Shown here one piece after another: positions 39,546-47,727 of a stretch of DNA of 47,727 bases. Source of the DNA: Chloroflexota bacterium (GTDB lineage: Bacteria > Chloroflexota > Limnocylindria > Limnocylindrales > CSP1-4); contig JAJYNJ010000006.1 of assembly GCA_021786385.1 (NCBI GenBank), positions 1 through 47,727 on the forward strand, given 5' to 3'. A model generated the notes under the pieces. That model was given only the letters and a program-made list of their open reading frames with translations. It searched no databases and was not told the origin of the DNA. The position numbers and the translations under genes were made by a program. Position 1 is the stretch's first letter. Every line of letters starts with the position of its first letter.

Positions 39546-39561
39546 GTCTTTGCGCAAAGAC
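39546..39561. promoter_or_regulatory. putative parS site 2
   Basis: Perfect 16-bp palindrome GTCTTTGCGCAAAGAC in the pccB leader, between the -10 and the Shine-Dalgarno. Confidence 0.72.
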
Positions 39562-39577
39562 AACGGAAGGGAGAGCC

Positions 39578-41131
39578 GTGGCGAGCAATGACGTTCGCGT
39601 CGCGCGCCTGCGGGCCATGCGGGAGCAGAGCCGCCTCGGTGGCGGATCCGAGCGGATCGAACGACAGCACCGGCAGGGCAAGCTGACGGCGCGTGAGCGG
39701 TTGGAGCTGCTGCTCGATCCGGGGTCCTTCGTCGAGTTCGATGCGTTCGTGCTGCACCGGACCGCAGAGTTTGGTCTCGACGAGCAGCGCATCCTTGGCG
39801 ACGGCGTCGTCACCGGACACGGCACGATCGACGGCCGGCTGGTCTTCGTCTTCAGCCAGGACTTCACCGTGTTCGGCGGCTCCCTGTCGGAGGCACACGC
39901 GGAGAAGATCTGCAAAGTGATGGATCTCGCGATGCGGACGGGCGCACCGATCGTCGGCCTCAACGACTCGGGCGGCGCGCGCATCCAGGAGGGCGTGGCG
40001 TCGCTCGGGGGCTATGCCGAGATTTTCCTGCGCAACACCCTCGCGTCGGGCGTCGTGCCGCAGATCTCGCTGATCATGGGTCCCTGCGCCGGCGGCGCCG
40101 TCTACTCGCCCGCCATCACCGACGTCACGATCATGGTCGAGGGGACCAGCTACATGTTCGTCACCGGTCCCGAGGTCGTGCGCGCGGTCACCCACGAGGA
40201 AGTGGACCGCGAGCGGCTGGGTGGCGCGGCCACACACACTCAGGTGAGCGGTGTGGCACATCTCGCTGCCCGGGACGAAGCGAGCGCGCTGGACCTGGCG
40301 CGGCGGCTGCTGGGGTTCCTGCCGCAGAACAACCTCGGCGACCCTCCGCTGCGCCCCACGTCCGATCCGGTCGAGCGGCGGGACGAGATCCTCGATCGCA
40401 TCATTCCCGACGAGCCGACGCGGGCCTACGATATGAAGACCGTCATCCGCGCGATCGTCGACGACGGCGAGTTCCTCGAGCTACAGCCAGACTGGGCCGC
40501 CAACATCATCGTCGGATTCGCGCACCTCGGCGGACGCAGTGTGGGCGTCGTTGCGCAACAGCCGATGGTGCTGGCGGGCGCACTCGACATCGACGCGTCG
40601 GACAAGGCGGCGCGTTTCGTGCGCTTCTGCGACGCGTTCAACGTCCCGCTGGTAACGCTGGTCGACGTGCCGGGGTTCCTGCCCGGCGTGGCGCAGGAAC
40701 ATGGCGGCATCATCCGGCACGGTGCAAAACTGTTGTACGCGTACTGCGAGGCCACCGTGCCGAAGCTGACGGTGATCACCCGCAAGGCGTACGGAGGCGC
40801 GTACGACGTGATGAGCAGCAAGCACATCCGGGGCGACGTCAACCTCGCCTGGCCCACGGCTGAGATCGCGGTGATGGGGATCGAGGGTGCGGTCAACATC
40901 ATCTTTCGCGACCGCATCGCGCGGGCCGCGGACCCGGAGGCGGAACGTGCGATCCTGGTGCGAGAGTACGAGGAACGCTTCGCGCATCCGTACGTGGCGG
41001 CCGCGCGCGGTTACGTCGACGACGTGATCGAACCATCGGAGACGCGGCCCCGGCTGATCCGTGCGCTCGAGATGCTGGCGAGCAAACGCGACCGGAACCC
41101 GTCGCGCAAGCACGGGAATATCCCGCTGTGA
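39578..41131 (+). CDS. pccB: propionyl-CoA carboxylase beta (carboxyltransferase) subunit
   Basis: A 517-residue biotin-dependent carboxyltransferase that moves CO2 from biotin to an acyl-CoA. Both crotonase-like halves are present, with the oxyanion/CoA motifs [38 protein letters not shown] and [10 protein letters not shown]. The Asp in GAYDVM is the residue known to favour propionyl-CoA over acetyl-CoA in actinobacterial homologues. GTG 39578 follows GGAAGGGAG. It is first in a five-gene run with accC, accB and mutA, so the product methylmalonyl-CoA is expected to feed the mutase. Its stop overlaps the next start (GTGA). Confidence 0.95.
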   Translation: MASNDVRVARLRAMREQSRLGGGSERIERQHRQGKLTARERLELLLDPGSFVEFDAFVLHRTAEFGLDEQRILGDGVVTGHGTIDGRLVFVFSQDFTVFGGSLSEAHAEKICKVMDLAMRTGAPIVGLNDSGGARIQEGVASLGGYAEIFLRNTLASGVVPQISLIMGPCAGGAVYSPAITDVTIMVEGTSYMFVTGPEVVRAVTHEEVDRERLGGAATHTQVSGVAHLAARDEASALDLARRLLGFLPQNNLGDPPLRPTSDPVERRDEILDRIIPDEPTRAYDMKTVIRAIVDDGEFLELQPDWAANIIVGFAHLGGRSVGVVAQQPMVLAGALDIDASDKAARFVRFCDAFNVPLVTLVDVPGFLPGVAQEHGGIIRHGAKLLYAYCEATVPKLTVITRKAYGGAYDVMSSKHIRGDVNLAWPTAEIAVMGIEGAVNIIFRDRIARAADPEAERAILVREYEERFAHPYVAAARGYVDDVIEPSETRPRLIRALEMLASKRDRNPSRKHGNIPL

Positions 41132-42423
41132 CCGTACCGCACGGCAGCGTCTTTGTGCAAAGACAGCAAGCCCCGCTCCCGTCCGTGACGCGGATCGCAG
41201 CGTTCGGAGAATCCGTCATCCGCGAGATGACGCGCCTGGCGCAGCGATACGACGCCGTGAACCTCGCGCAAGGCTTTCCCGATTTCCCGGCCCCGGCGCC
41301 TGTCAAGGCGGCCGCGGTCCGCGCCATCCGGGGCGATCTCAATCAGTACGCCGTCACTTGGGGAGCGCCCGAGCTGCGCGCGGCGATCGCTGCGGCGTAC
41401 GGCCGGCGCGGGTGGGCGGGGATCGACCCCGAACACGATGTCACGGTGGTCTGTGGCGCGACCGAAGCGATCGCTGCGGCCTGCCTCGCGTTGCTGGAGG
41501 AAGGGAGCGAGGTGCTGGTCTGCGATCCGTTGCACGAGTCGTACGCGCCGGCGCTGCTGCTGGCTGGTGCGCGGGCGGTCCCAGTTCCCCTGCGCTGGCC
41601 CGACTGGACGTTCGACGCCGATGCGCTCCGCGGCGCGGTCGGACCGCACACACGCGCACTGATCCTGACGAACCCGCACAACCCCACGGGGCGCGTCTTC
41701 CGTGACGACGAGTTGGCCGCCATCGCAGCGCTGTGCCGCGACCACGACCTCTTCGCGTTCACCGACGAGATCTACGAACACATCGTGTACGAGGGGCGCC
41801 ACCGTTTTCTCGCGCAGTATCCCGGGATGGCCGAGCGCACCGTGACGGTCAGCGCCCTGTCGAAGGCGTACGCGGTCACCGGCTGGCGCGTCGGGTGGGC
41901 CATCGCCCCGGCCCCGCTCAGCGACGCGCTGCGCAAGGTCCACGATTTCCTGACAATCGCGGCACCCACGCCGTTCCAGGCGGCGGGCGTGGCTGCGCTC
42001 GGACTCGGCGACGCATATCACGAGCGGCTTGCCCACGTCTATCGCAGGCGCCGCGATCTGCTGCTGCGCGCACTCGCCGCGGCAGGAATGGCCGGGGCTG
42101 CCCCGCAGGGTGCCTACTACGTGCTGGCGGACGTCAGCCCCCATCTTGCGGCGGGTGGCTTCGCCGACTCCGCGGAGTTCGCGAAGTGGCTAGTGGAGGA
42201 GACAGGGGTGGCGGTCGTGCCCGGCACGGCGCTCTTCCTGACTCCGGGCGCGGGTCGCGCGCTGGTGCGACTGGCGTTCCCCAAGCGAAGCGCCACGCTG
42301 GAGCTGGCGGGCGAGCGCCTGATCGCGGCGGCGCGGCGTCTCGGGGTGGCGCCGCGGCGCGTCTTTGCGCAAAGACAGCGCGCCGGGCGCGCCCAGCAAG
42401 GGCGCGAGGGGCGGCGGGCGTGA
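41128..42423 (+). CDS. PLP-dependent class I/II aminotransferase
   Basis: A 431-residue fold-type I aminotransferase resembling the kynurenine/glutamine/methionine aminotransferase group. Features: [18 protein letters not shown] (Asn185), TDEIYEH (Asp213, Tyr216), PLP lysine Lys246 in [13 protein letters not shown] with Arg254, and C-terminal VRLAFPK. The N-terminus (VFVQRQ, residues 8-13) and the C-terminus (VFAQRQ, about 20 residues from the end) are encoded by parS-like palindromes and are probably not functional protein sequence. GTG 41128 gives a GTGA overlap with pccB; GTG 41185 is an alternative that would leave the first palindrome outside the gene. It may deaminate an amino acid that yields propionyl-CoA. 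Confidence 0.9.
   Translation: MTVPHGSVFVQRQQAPLPSVTRIAAFGESVIREMTRLAQRYDAVNLAQGFPDFPAPAPVKAAAVRAIRGDLNQYAVTWGAPELRAAIAAAYGRRGWAGIDPEHDVTVVCGATEAIAAACLALLEEGSEVLVCDPLHESYAPALLLAGARAVPVPLRWPDWTFDADALRGAVGPHTRALILTNPHNPTGRVFRDDELAAIAALCRDHDLFAFTDEIYEHIVYEGRHRFLAQYPGMAERTVTVSALSKAYAVTGWRVGWAIAPAPLSDALRKVHDFLTIAAPTPFQAAGVAALGLGDAYHERLAHVYRRRRDLLLRALAAAGMAGAAPQGAYYVLADVSPHLAAGGFADSAEFAKWLVEETGVAVVPGTALFLTPGAGRALVRLAFPKRSATLELAGERLIAAARRLGVAPRRVFAQRQRAGRAQQGREGRRA
41149..41164. promoter_or_regulatory. putative parS site 3 (imperfect)
   Basis: GTCTTTGTGCAAAGAC, symmetrical except for the two central bases, at the 5-prime end of the aminotransferase gene. Confidence 0.62.
42361..42376. promoter_or_regulatory. 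putative parS site 4
   Basis: Perfect GTCTTTGCGCAAAGAC at the 3-prime end of the aminotransferase gene, 44 bp before the accC start. Confidence 0.72.
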
Positions 42424-44018
42424 AGCCGCCGTTTCGTCGCGTGCTGGTGGCCAACCGCGGAGAGATCGCGGTGCGCGTCATCCGTGCTTGCCACGAGCTT
42501 GGTTGCGAAGCCGTTGGGGTGTATAGCGACGCCGACGTCCGGGCGCCCCATGTGCGCGCCGCCGACGTGGCGGTCCGGATCGGACCCCCGCCCGCAGCCG
42601 AGAGCTATCTGCGGATCGACGCCATCCTGGCGGCCGCCCGCCAGACGGCCGCCGAAGCCATCCACCCCGGGTACGGCTTCCTCTCCGAGCGGGCGGCGTT
42701 CGCCCGCGCCTGCGCGGAAGCGGGGATCGCGTTCGTGGGCCCCTCCCCGGAAACGCTGGCGGGCCTGGGAGACAAGCTCGCGGCCCGGCGGGCGGCGCGG
42801 GCAGCCGGCGTGCCAGTCGTGCCGGGGACGCTGGAACCGGCACCGGTCGAGGACCTCGAGGCGGCCGCGTCGGTACTGCCCGAGGCCGATCGCGTCGGCT
42901 GGCCCTTGATGGTCAAGGCGTCTGCCGGCGGTGGGGGGCGCGGCATGCGGCGAGTCGACGAGGCAGGGGAGCTGCCGGCCGCCCTGCTCGCGGCGTCGCG
43001 CGAGGCGGCGGCCGCGTTCGGGGACGGATCGGTCTATCTGGAGCGCTACGTGCAGGGCGCGCGGCACGTGGAGGTGCAGCTGCTCGGAGACGCGGAGGGG
43101 GAGATCGTGGCGCTCGGCGAGCGCGACTGCTCGCTGCAGCGGCGGCACCAGAAGCTGGTCGAAGAGGCGCCCGCCCCGGGTTTGACCGCGCCGCGCCGGC
43201 GCGAGCTGCACCGCCTCGCCGTCTCCGTGGCCCGTGCGTTCGGGCTGCGCAACGCCGCCACGGCGGAGTTCCTGCTGGCGCCTGACGGCAGTTTCTGGTT
43301 CCTGGAGGTCAACACGCGGCTGCAGGTCGAACACGGGGTGACCGAGCTGGTGAGTGGCCTCGACCTCGTCCACGAGCAGTTGCGCATCGCGGCGGGTGAG
43401 TCGCTCTCTCGGCGGGTCCGCGCGGCCGCGGCGCATGCCGCGCGTCCCGAACGGCATGCCATCGAGGTGCGGATCAGCGCCGAGGACCCCGGCCGCGAGT
43501 TCGCCCCGGTCTCGGGTCGGATCACGCGCTGGCGCGAACCGGGCGGACCCGGCGTGCGCGTGGATGCGGGGGTGGAGGAGGGGAGCGTCGTCGGCACCGA
43601 CTACGACCCGCTGCTGGCGAAGCTGTTGGTGGTGGCCGAGGACCGGCCCGGGGCGCTCGCCCGGCTGCGGCGGGCGCTCGATGAGTTCGAAGTGGCCGGG
43701 CTCCAGACCACGCTGCCGTTCCACCGCTGGGTGGCCGCGGAGCCGGCGTTCGCGGCGGCCGTGCTCTCGACCTCGTTCGTGCCGGACCGCTGGCGTGCGG
43801 CGCAGCTCCGTGCCGCGGCGGCCGCACGGGCAGCGGCCATCGCGGCGACATGGACGGCGGCGACCGAGTTCGGGAGGCGGGGGGCCGAGGCCTGGTCCGG
43901 CCGGCCGCCCGACGACGTCGGCCCGCGCCGCGATCCGGCCGCTGACGGGTCCGCCAGCTCCGACGAGCGATGGGTGCGCGTCGCCCGGCGCGAGGCCGTC
44001 GAGCGGTGGCCCGCGTGA
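42420..44018 (+). CDS. accC: biotin carboxylase subunit of acyl-CoA carboxylase
   Basis: A 532-residue ATP-grasp biotin carboxylase that carboxylates biotin on the carrier protein with ATP and bicarbonate. Motifs: [32 protein letters not shown] loop [26 protein letters not shown] and catalytic [16 protein letters not shown]. The last 60-70 residues beyond the usual biotin-carboxylase end are Ala/Arg-rich and poorly conserved. The biotin carrier is a separate gene, unlike the fused actinobacterial AccA. The GTG start overlaps the aminotransferase stop and has GAGGGG upstream. Confidence 0.94.
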   Translation: MKPPFRRVLVANRGEIAVRVIRACHELGCEAVGVYSDADVRAPHVRAADVAVRIGPPPAAESYLRIDAILAAARQTAAEAIHPGYGFLSERAAFARACAEAGIAFVGPSPETLAGLGDKLAARRAARAAGVPVVPGTLEPAPVEDLEAAASVLPEADRVGWPLMVKASAGGGGRGMRRVDEAGELPAALLAASREAAAAFGDGSVYLERYVQGARHVEVQLLGDAEGEIVALGERDCSLQRRHQKLVEEAPAPGLTAPRRRELHRLAVSVARAFGLRNAATAEFLLAPDGSFWFLEVNTRLQVEHGVTELVSGLDLVHEQLRIAAGESLSRRVRAAAAHAARPERHAIEVRISAEDPGREFAPVSGRITRWREPGGPGVRVDAGVEEGSVVGTDYDPLLAKLLVVAEDRPGALARLRRALDEFEVAGLQTTLPFHRWVAAEPAFAAAVLSTSFVPDRWRAAQLRAAAAARAAAIAATWTAATEFGRRGAEAWSGRPPDDVGPRRDPAADGSASSDERWVRVARREAVERWPA

Positions 44019-44616
44019 AACGCGGGCCGGGTGGGGCCACGAACCGGCCCGACGCGCTTGCACCGGGTGGGATGGTGGCGACGCCCGAGCCGTCAGGCAG
44101 GGCCGCGGCCGGGCTCGCAGTGAGCGCGCTGGCCCTGCCGCCCCCGGACTCGGCGATCCGAGTGACCGTGGAAGGAGACACGCCGCTCGTGCTCGACGTC
44201 GTGCCGGATCCCGCGCCCGCGGATGGGCCCGCGGCGGGGGCCCTGTGGTCGGTCCGGGTCCTGCCCCGATCCGACGGACAGCCCACCGGGTCTCTACGCG
44301 TGGAGGTCGTCGTGGACGGCTGGCGGTTCGAGGTTACCGTGGAGCCGGCCCGTCGCGCCGCGCTGCGCGAGCGGATGCAGCGGCAGGCTGGCGGGCCCGC
44401 GCTTGGCCGGCAGGTTGTGCGCGCGCCCCTGCCCGGCCGGATCGTCGGGGTCTGGGTCGCCGTCGGCGATCGGGTCGCGGCGGGGGCGCGGCTCTGCTCG
44501 CTCGAGGCGATGAAGATGGAGAACGAAGTGCTGGCCCATCGGGCGGGTACCATCGAGCAGGTGCGCGTCGAGCCGGGCGCTCGCGTGGAGCACGGAGACG
44601 AGCTGGTGGTGATCGC

Positions 44617-44620
<4 letters not shown>
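44015..44620 (+). CDS. accB: biotin carboxyl carrier protein
   Basis: A 201-residue biotinyl protein. The C-terminal biotinyl domain (about 132-201) has the biotinylation site Lys167 in EAMKMENE. The middle (about 48-115) forms a strand-rich adaptor that probably docks to the carboxylase, and the first 45 residues are disordered. It carries carboxybiotin between AccC and PccB. The GTG start overlaps the accC stop (GTGA). Confidence 0.93.
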
Positions 44621-46497
<1,877 letters not shown>

Positions 46498-46567
46498 ACC
46501 GTCCGGGAGAACCGCGCCCACGACGCAGCGCCCGGCAGACGAGCCATCACGCCACACGGGAGGACCG

Positions 46568-47053
46568 ATGACCCCGCAAGAACTGGCCGAGCGCCATGGC
46601 CTCGGCGCGATCCACCACGTCGCCGTCGTCGTGCGCGACATGGACGTCGCGCTGCGCTTCTACCACGACACGCTCGGGCTGGCCCTCGGATCGGTCGTGC
46701 CGATCCCCTCCGACGGAGTCCGCATCGCGTTCCTGCCGGTCGGGGCGAGCCGCATCGAACTGGTCGAGCCGACCGACCCGGCGACCGGCGTGGCGCGCTT
46801 CCTCGAGAGCCGCGGCGAGGGGTTCCACCACGTCTGCTTCGCGGTACCCGACGTGGCCCAGACGCTGGCACGGATGGCGGCCGCTGGCGTCGAGTTGCTC
46901 GACCAGGCACCGCGGCGCGGCGCGGAGGGACCGGTCGCGTTCCTGCACCCACGCAGCTGCCACGGCGTGCTGGTGGAACTGATCGAGGAGCCGGGCGGGC
47001 CCGCATGGGCGGCGCTGTACGGAGCGGGGGAGGGACCGCTCGCCGCCGGCTAG
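46568..47053 (+). CDS. mce: methylmalonyl-CoA epimerase
   Basis: A 161-residue VOC-fold metalloenzyme interconverting (S)- and (R)-methylmalonyl-CoA, the step between propionyl-CoA carboxylase and the mutase. Metal ligands expected from the family are visible: His17 (IHHVAVVV), His88 (GFHHVCF) and Glu137 (GVLVELIE), with IELVEP in the position of the fourth ligand region. The start ATG has a GGGAGG Shine-Dalgarno. It follows mutA by 70 bp, completing the pathway. Confidence 0.94.
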   Translation: MTPQELAERHGLGAIHHVAVVVRDMDVALRFYHDTLGLALGSVVPIPSDGVRIAFLPVGASRIELVEPTDPATGVARFLESRGEGFHHVCFAVPDVAQTLARMAAAGVELLDQAPRRGAEGPVAFLHPRSCHGVLVELIEEPGGPAWAALYGAGEGPLAAG

Positions 47054-47083
47054 CCGGCCGGCCGCGCCACCGAAACCGTGGCG
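47045..47083. terminator. bidirectional hairpins between mce and sucD
   Basis: GCCGGCTAGCCGGC (47045-47058, containing the mce stop) is palindromic. CGCCAC/GTGGCG (47065-47083) forms a 6-bp stem with a 7-nt loop. Both lie at the convergent junction; no U-tract follows. Confidence 0.45.
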
Positions 47084-47087
47084 GCGA

Positions 47088-47727
47088 TTAGCCCGCGCGC
47101 ACTCCCTGCTCGATCAGCAGCCGCGCGATCTGCCCGGGCGTCTCGGCCACCCGAAAGCCGGCCGCCTCGAGCGCCGCGACTTTCGCGGCCGCGGTCCCGG
47201 ATCCGCCGCTGATGATGGCCCCTGCGTGGCCCATCCGCTTCCCTTCCGGCGCCGTCCGGCCGGCGATGAAGGCCGCCTTGGGCACGCCCCGCAGGTGCTC
47301 GGCCGCCCAGGCCGCCGCTTCCTCCTCGGCGCTGCCGCCGATCTCCCCGATCAGCACGATCGCCTCGGTTTCGGGGTCCTGGGCGAAGAGCTGCAGCACG
47401 TCGAGGTGGCTCGTGCCGATGATCGGGTCGCCCCCGATCCCGACACAGGTCGACTGGCCGATGCCGGCGTCCGTCAGCGCCTGGACGACCTCGTAGGTTA
47501 GGGTCCCGGACCGGCTGACCACGCCGACCGGCCCTGCGCGGTGGATCGTGCCCGGGATGATGCCGACCTTCGCCCGTCCCGGCGAGGTGACCCCGGGGCA
47601 GTTCGGGCCGATCAGCCGCGCCCCAGCCGCGCGCACGACGGGCATCACCTTGACCATGTCGAGCGCAGGGATGCGCTCGGTGATGCAGACGACCAGCCCG
47701 ATCCCGGCGTCGACCGCCTCGAGGATC
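47088..47727 (-). CDS. sucD: succinyl-CoA synthetase alpha subunit (partial)
   Basis: The C-terminal 212 residues; the 5-prime end lies beyond the window edge. The subunit binds CoA and carries the phosphohistidine in the reaction succinyl-CoA + NDP + Pi to succinate + NTP + CoA. Seen: [48 protein letters not shown] and [13 protein letters not shown], where the His is the phosphorylated residue. It converges on mce, so succinyl-CoA from the mutase could enter the TCA cycle here. Confidence 0.95.
   Translation of the reverse strand, partial: ILEAVDAGIGLVVCITERIPALDMVKVMPVVRAAGARLIGPNCPGVTSPGRAKVGIIPGTIHRAGPVGVVSRSGTLTYEVVQALTDAGIGQSTCVGIGGDPIIGTSHLDVLQLFAQDPETEAIVLIGEIGGSAEEEAAAWAAEHLRGVPKAAFIAGRTAPEGKRMGHAGAIISGGSGTAAAKVAALEAAGFRVAETPGQIARLLIEQGVRAG

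Larger units (their letters stand above)
39132..39577. other. 446-bp parA-pccB divergent spacer with DnaA-box-like 9-mers
   Basis: No gene is visible. Three DnaA-box-like sequences lie within 45 bp: TTGTCCACA (39232-39240), TTGTTCACC (39252-39260) and TTATCCACC on the minus strand (39267-39275). A GTTTGATCAAAT near-palindrome is at 39155-39166, a 20-bp tandem duplication at 39455-39494, TACGAT as the pccB -10 at 39531-39536, and a parS-like palindrome at 39546-39561. I see no AT-rich unwinding element. Confidence 0.6.

Noticed and set aside
39132-39577. Complete oriC
   Set aside because: Only three degenerate DnaA boxes and no AT-rich unwinding element; not enough to call an origin.

Overview
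This is a very GC-rich, densely packed bacterial chromosome segment with no phage, IS or plasmid signature. The gene set is: a class II (B12-dependent) ribonucleotide reductase with a NrdR-type operator, split glycine decarboxylase gcvPA/gcvPB, System II cytochrome c biogenesis (CcsB), a PAC2 protein, two Cys-anchored lipoproteins, and a propionyl-CoA carboxylase/methylmalonyl-CoA mutase operon. Together with many GTG starts and many apparently leaderless genes, this suggests a Chloroflexota-like bacterium. A deep actinobacterial relative cannot be excluded. The taxon is an inference; no rRNA gene is present.

Layout. 1-7.4 kb: a 36-bp tandem array, an aldo/keto reductase, a blue-copper lipoprotein, a membrane DUF2231-Rieske fusion, a three-module parvulin foldase, a PAC2 protein, a small secreted repeat protein and a CYTH triphosphatase. 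7.4-13.5 kb: nrdJ with its promoter and paired NrdR boxes, a GNAT, a PH-like protein, ccsB and a zinc-ribbon membrane protein. 13.7-21.6 kb: an NYN protein, a HAD phosphatase, adenosine deaminase, a membrane-anchored helical protein, leucyl aminopeptidase, prepilin peptidase and a coiled-coil M23 peptidase. 21.7-25.5 kb: glgC and a YbjN-nicotinamidase-NAPRTase run (NAD salvage). 25.5-31 kb: a minus-strand SDR-gcvPA-gcvPB cluster, a second SDR and a TPR protein. 31-37.1 kb: a NUDIX hydrolase and a GAF-GAF-GGDEF diguanylate cyclase sharing one promoter core, tRNA-Asn(GTT), an HtrA lipoprotein, a possible gene remnant, a third SDR and a small conserved protein. 37.3-39.6 kb: parB and parA plus a spacer with DnaA-box-like 9-mers. 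39.6-47.7 kb: pccB-aminotransferase-accC-accB-mutA, every junction a 4-base GTGA overlap, then methylmalonyl-CoA epimerase and a convergent, truncated sucD. This last block would carry propionyl-CoA through methylmalonyl-CoA to succinyl-CoA and succinate.

Main discovery. A 16-bp palindrome, GTCTTTGCGCAAAGAC, occurs at 37793-37808 (inside parB, where the symmetry extends to 20 bp), 39546-39561, 41149-41164 (two central mismatches) and 42361-42376. I saw it nowhere else in the window. Three copies lie inside coding sequence and force codons (TTT, TTG, CAA, AAA, AGA) that look rare here. I propose these are parS centromere sites of a diverged type, not the canonical TGTTTCACGTGAAACA. The ParB recognition region is correspondingly unusual.

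Other recurrent patterns. At least nine protein genes have a TANNNT -10 hexamer 6-8 nt before the start codon (leaderless mRNAs). Intergenic spacers repeatedly contain short tandem duplications (11-36 bp) of unrelated sequence. Convergent gene pairs are separated by GC hairpins without U-tracts.
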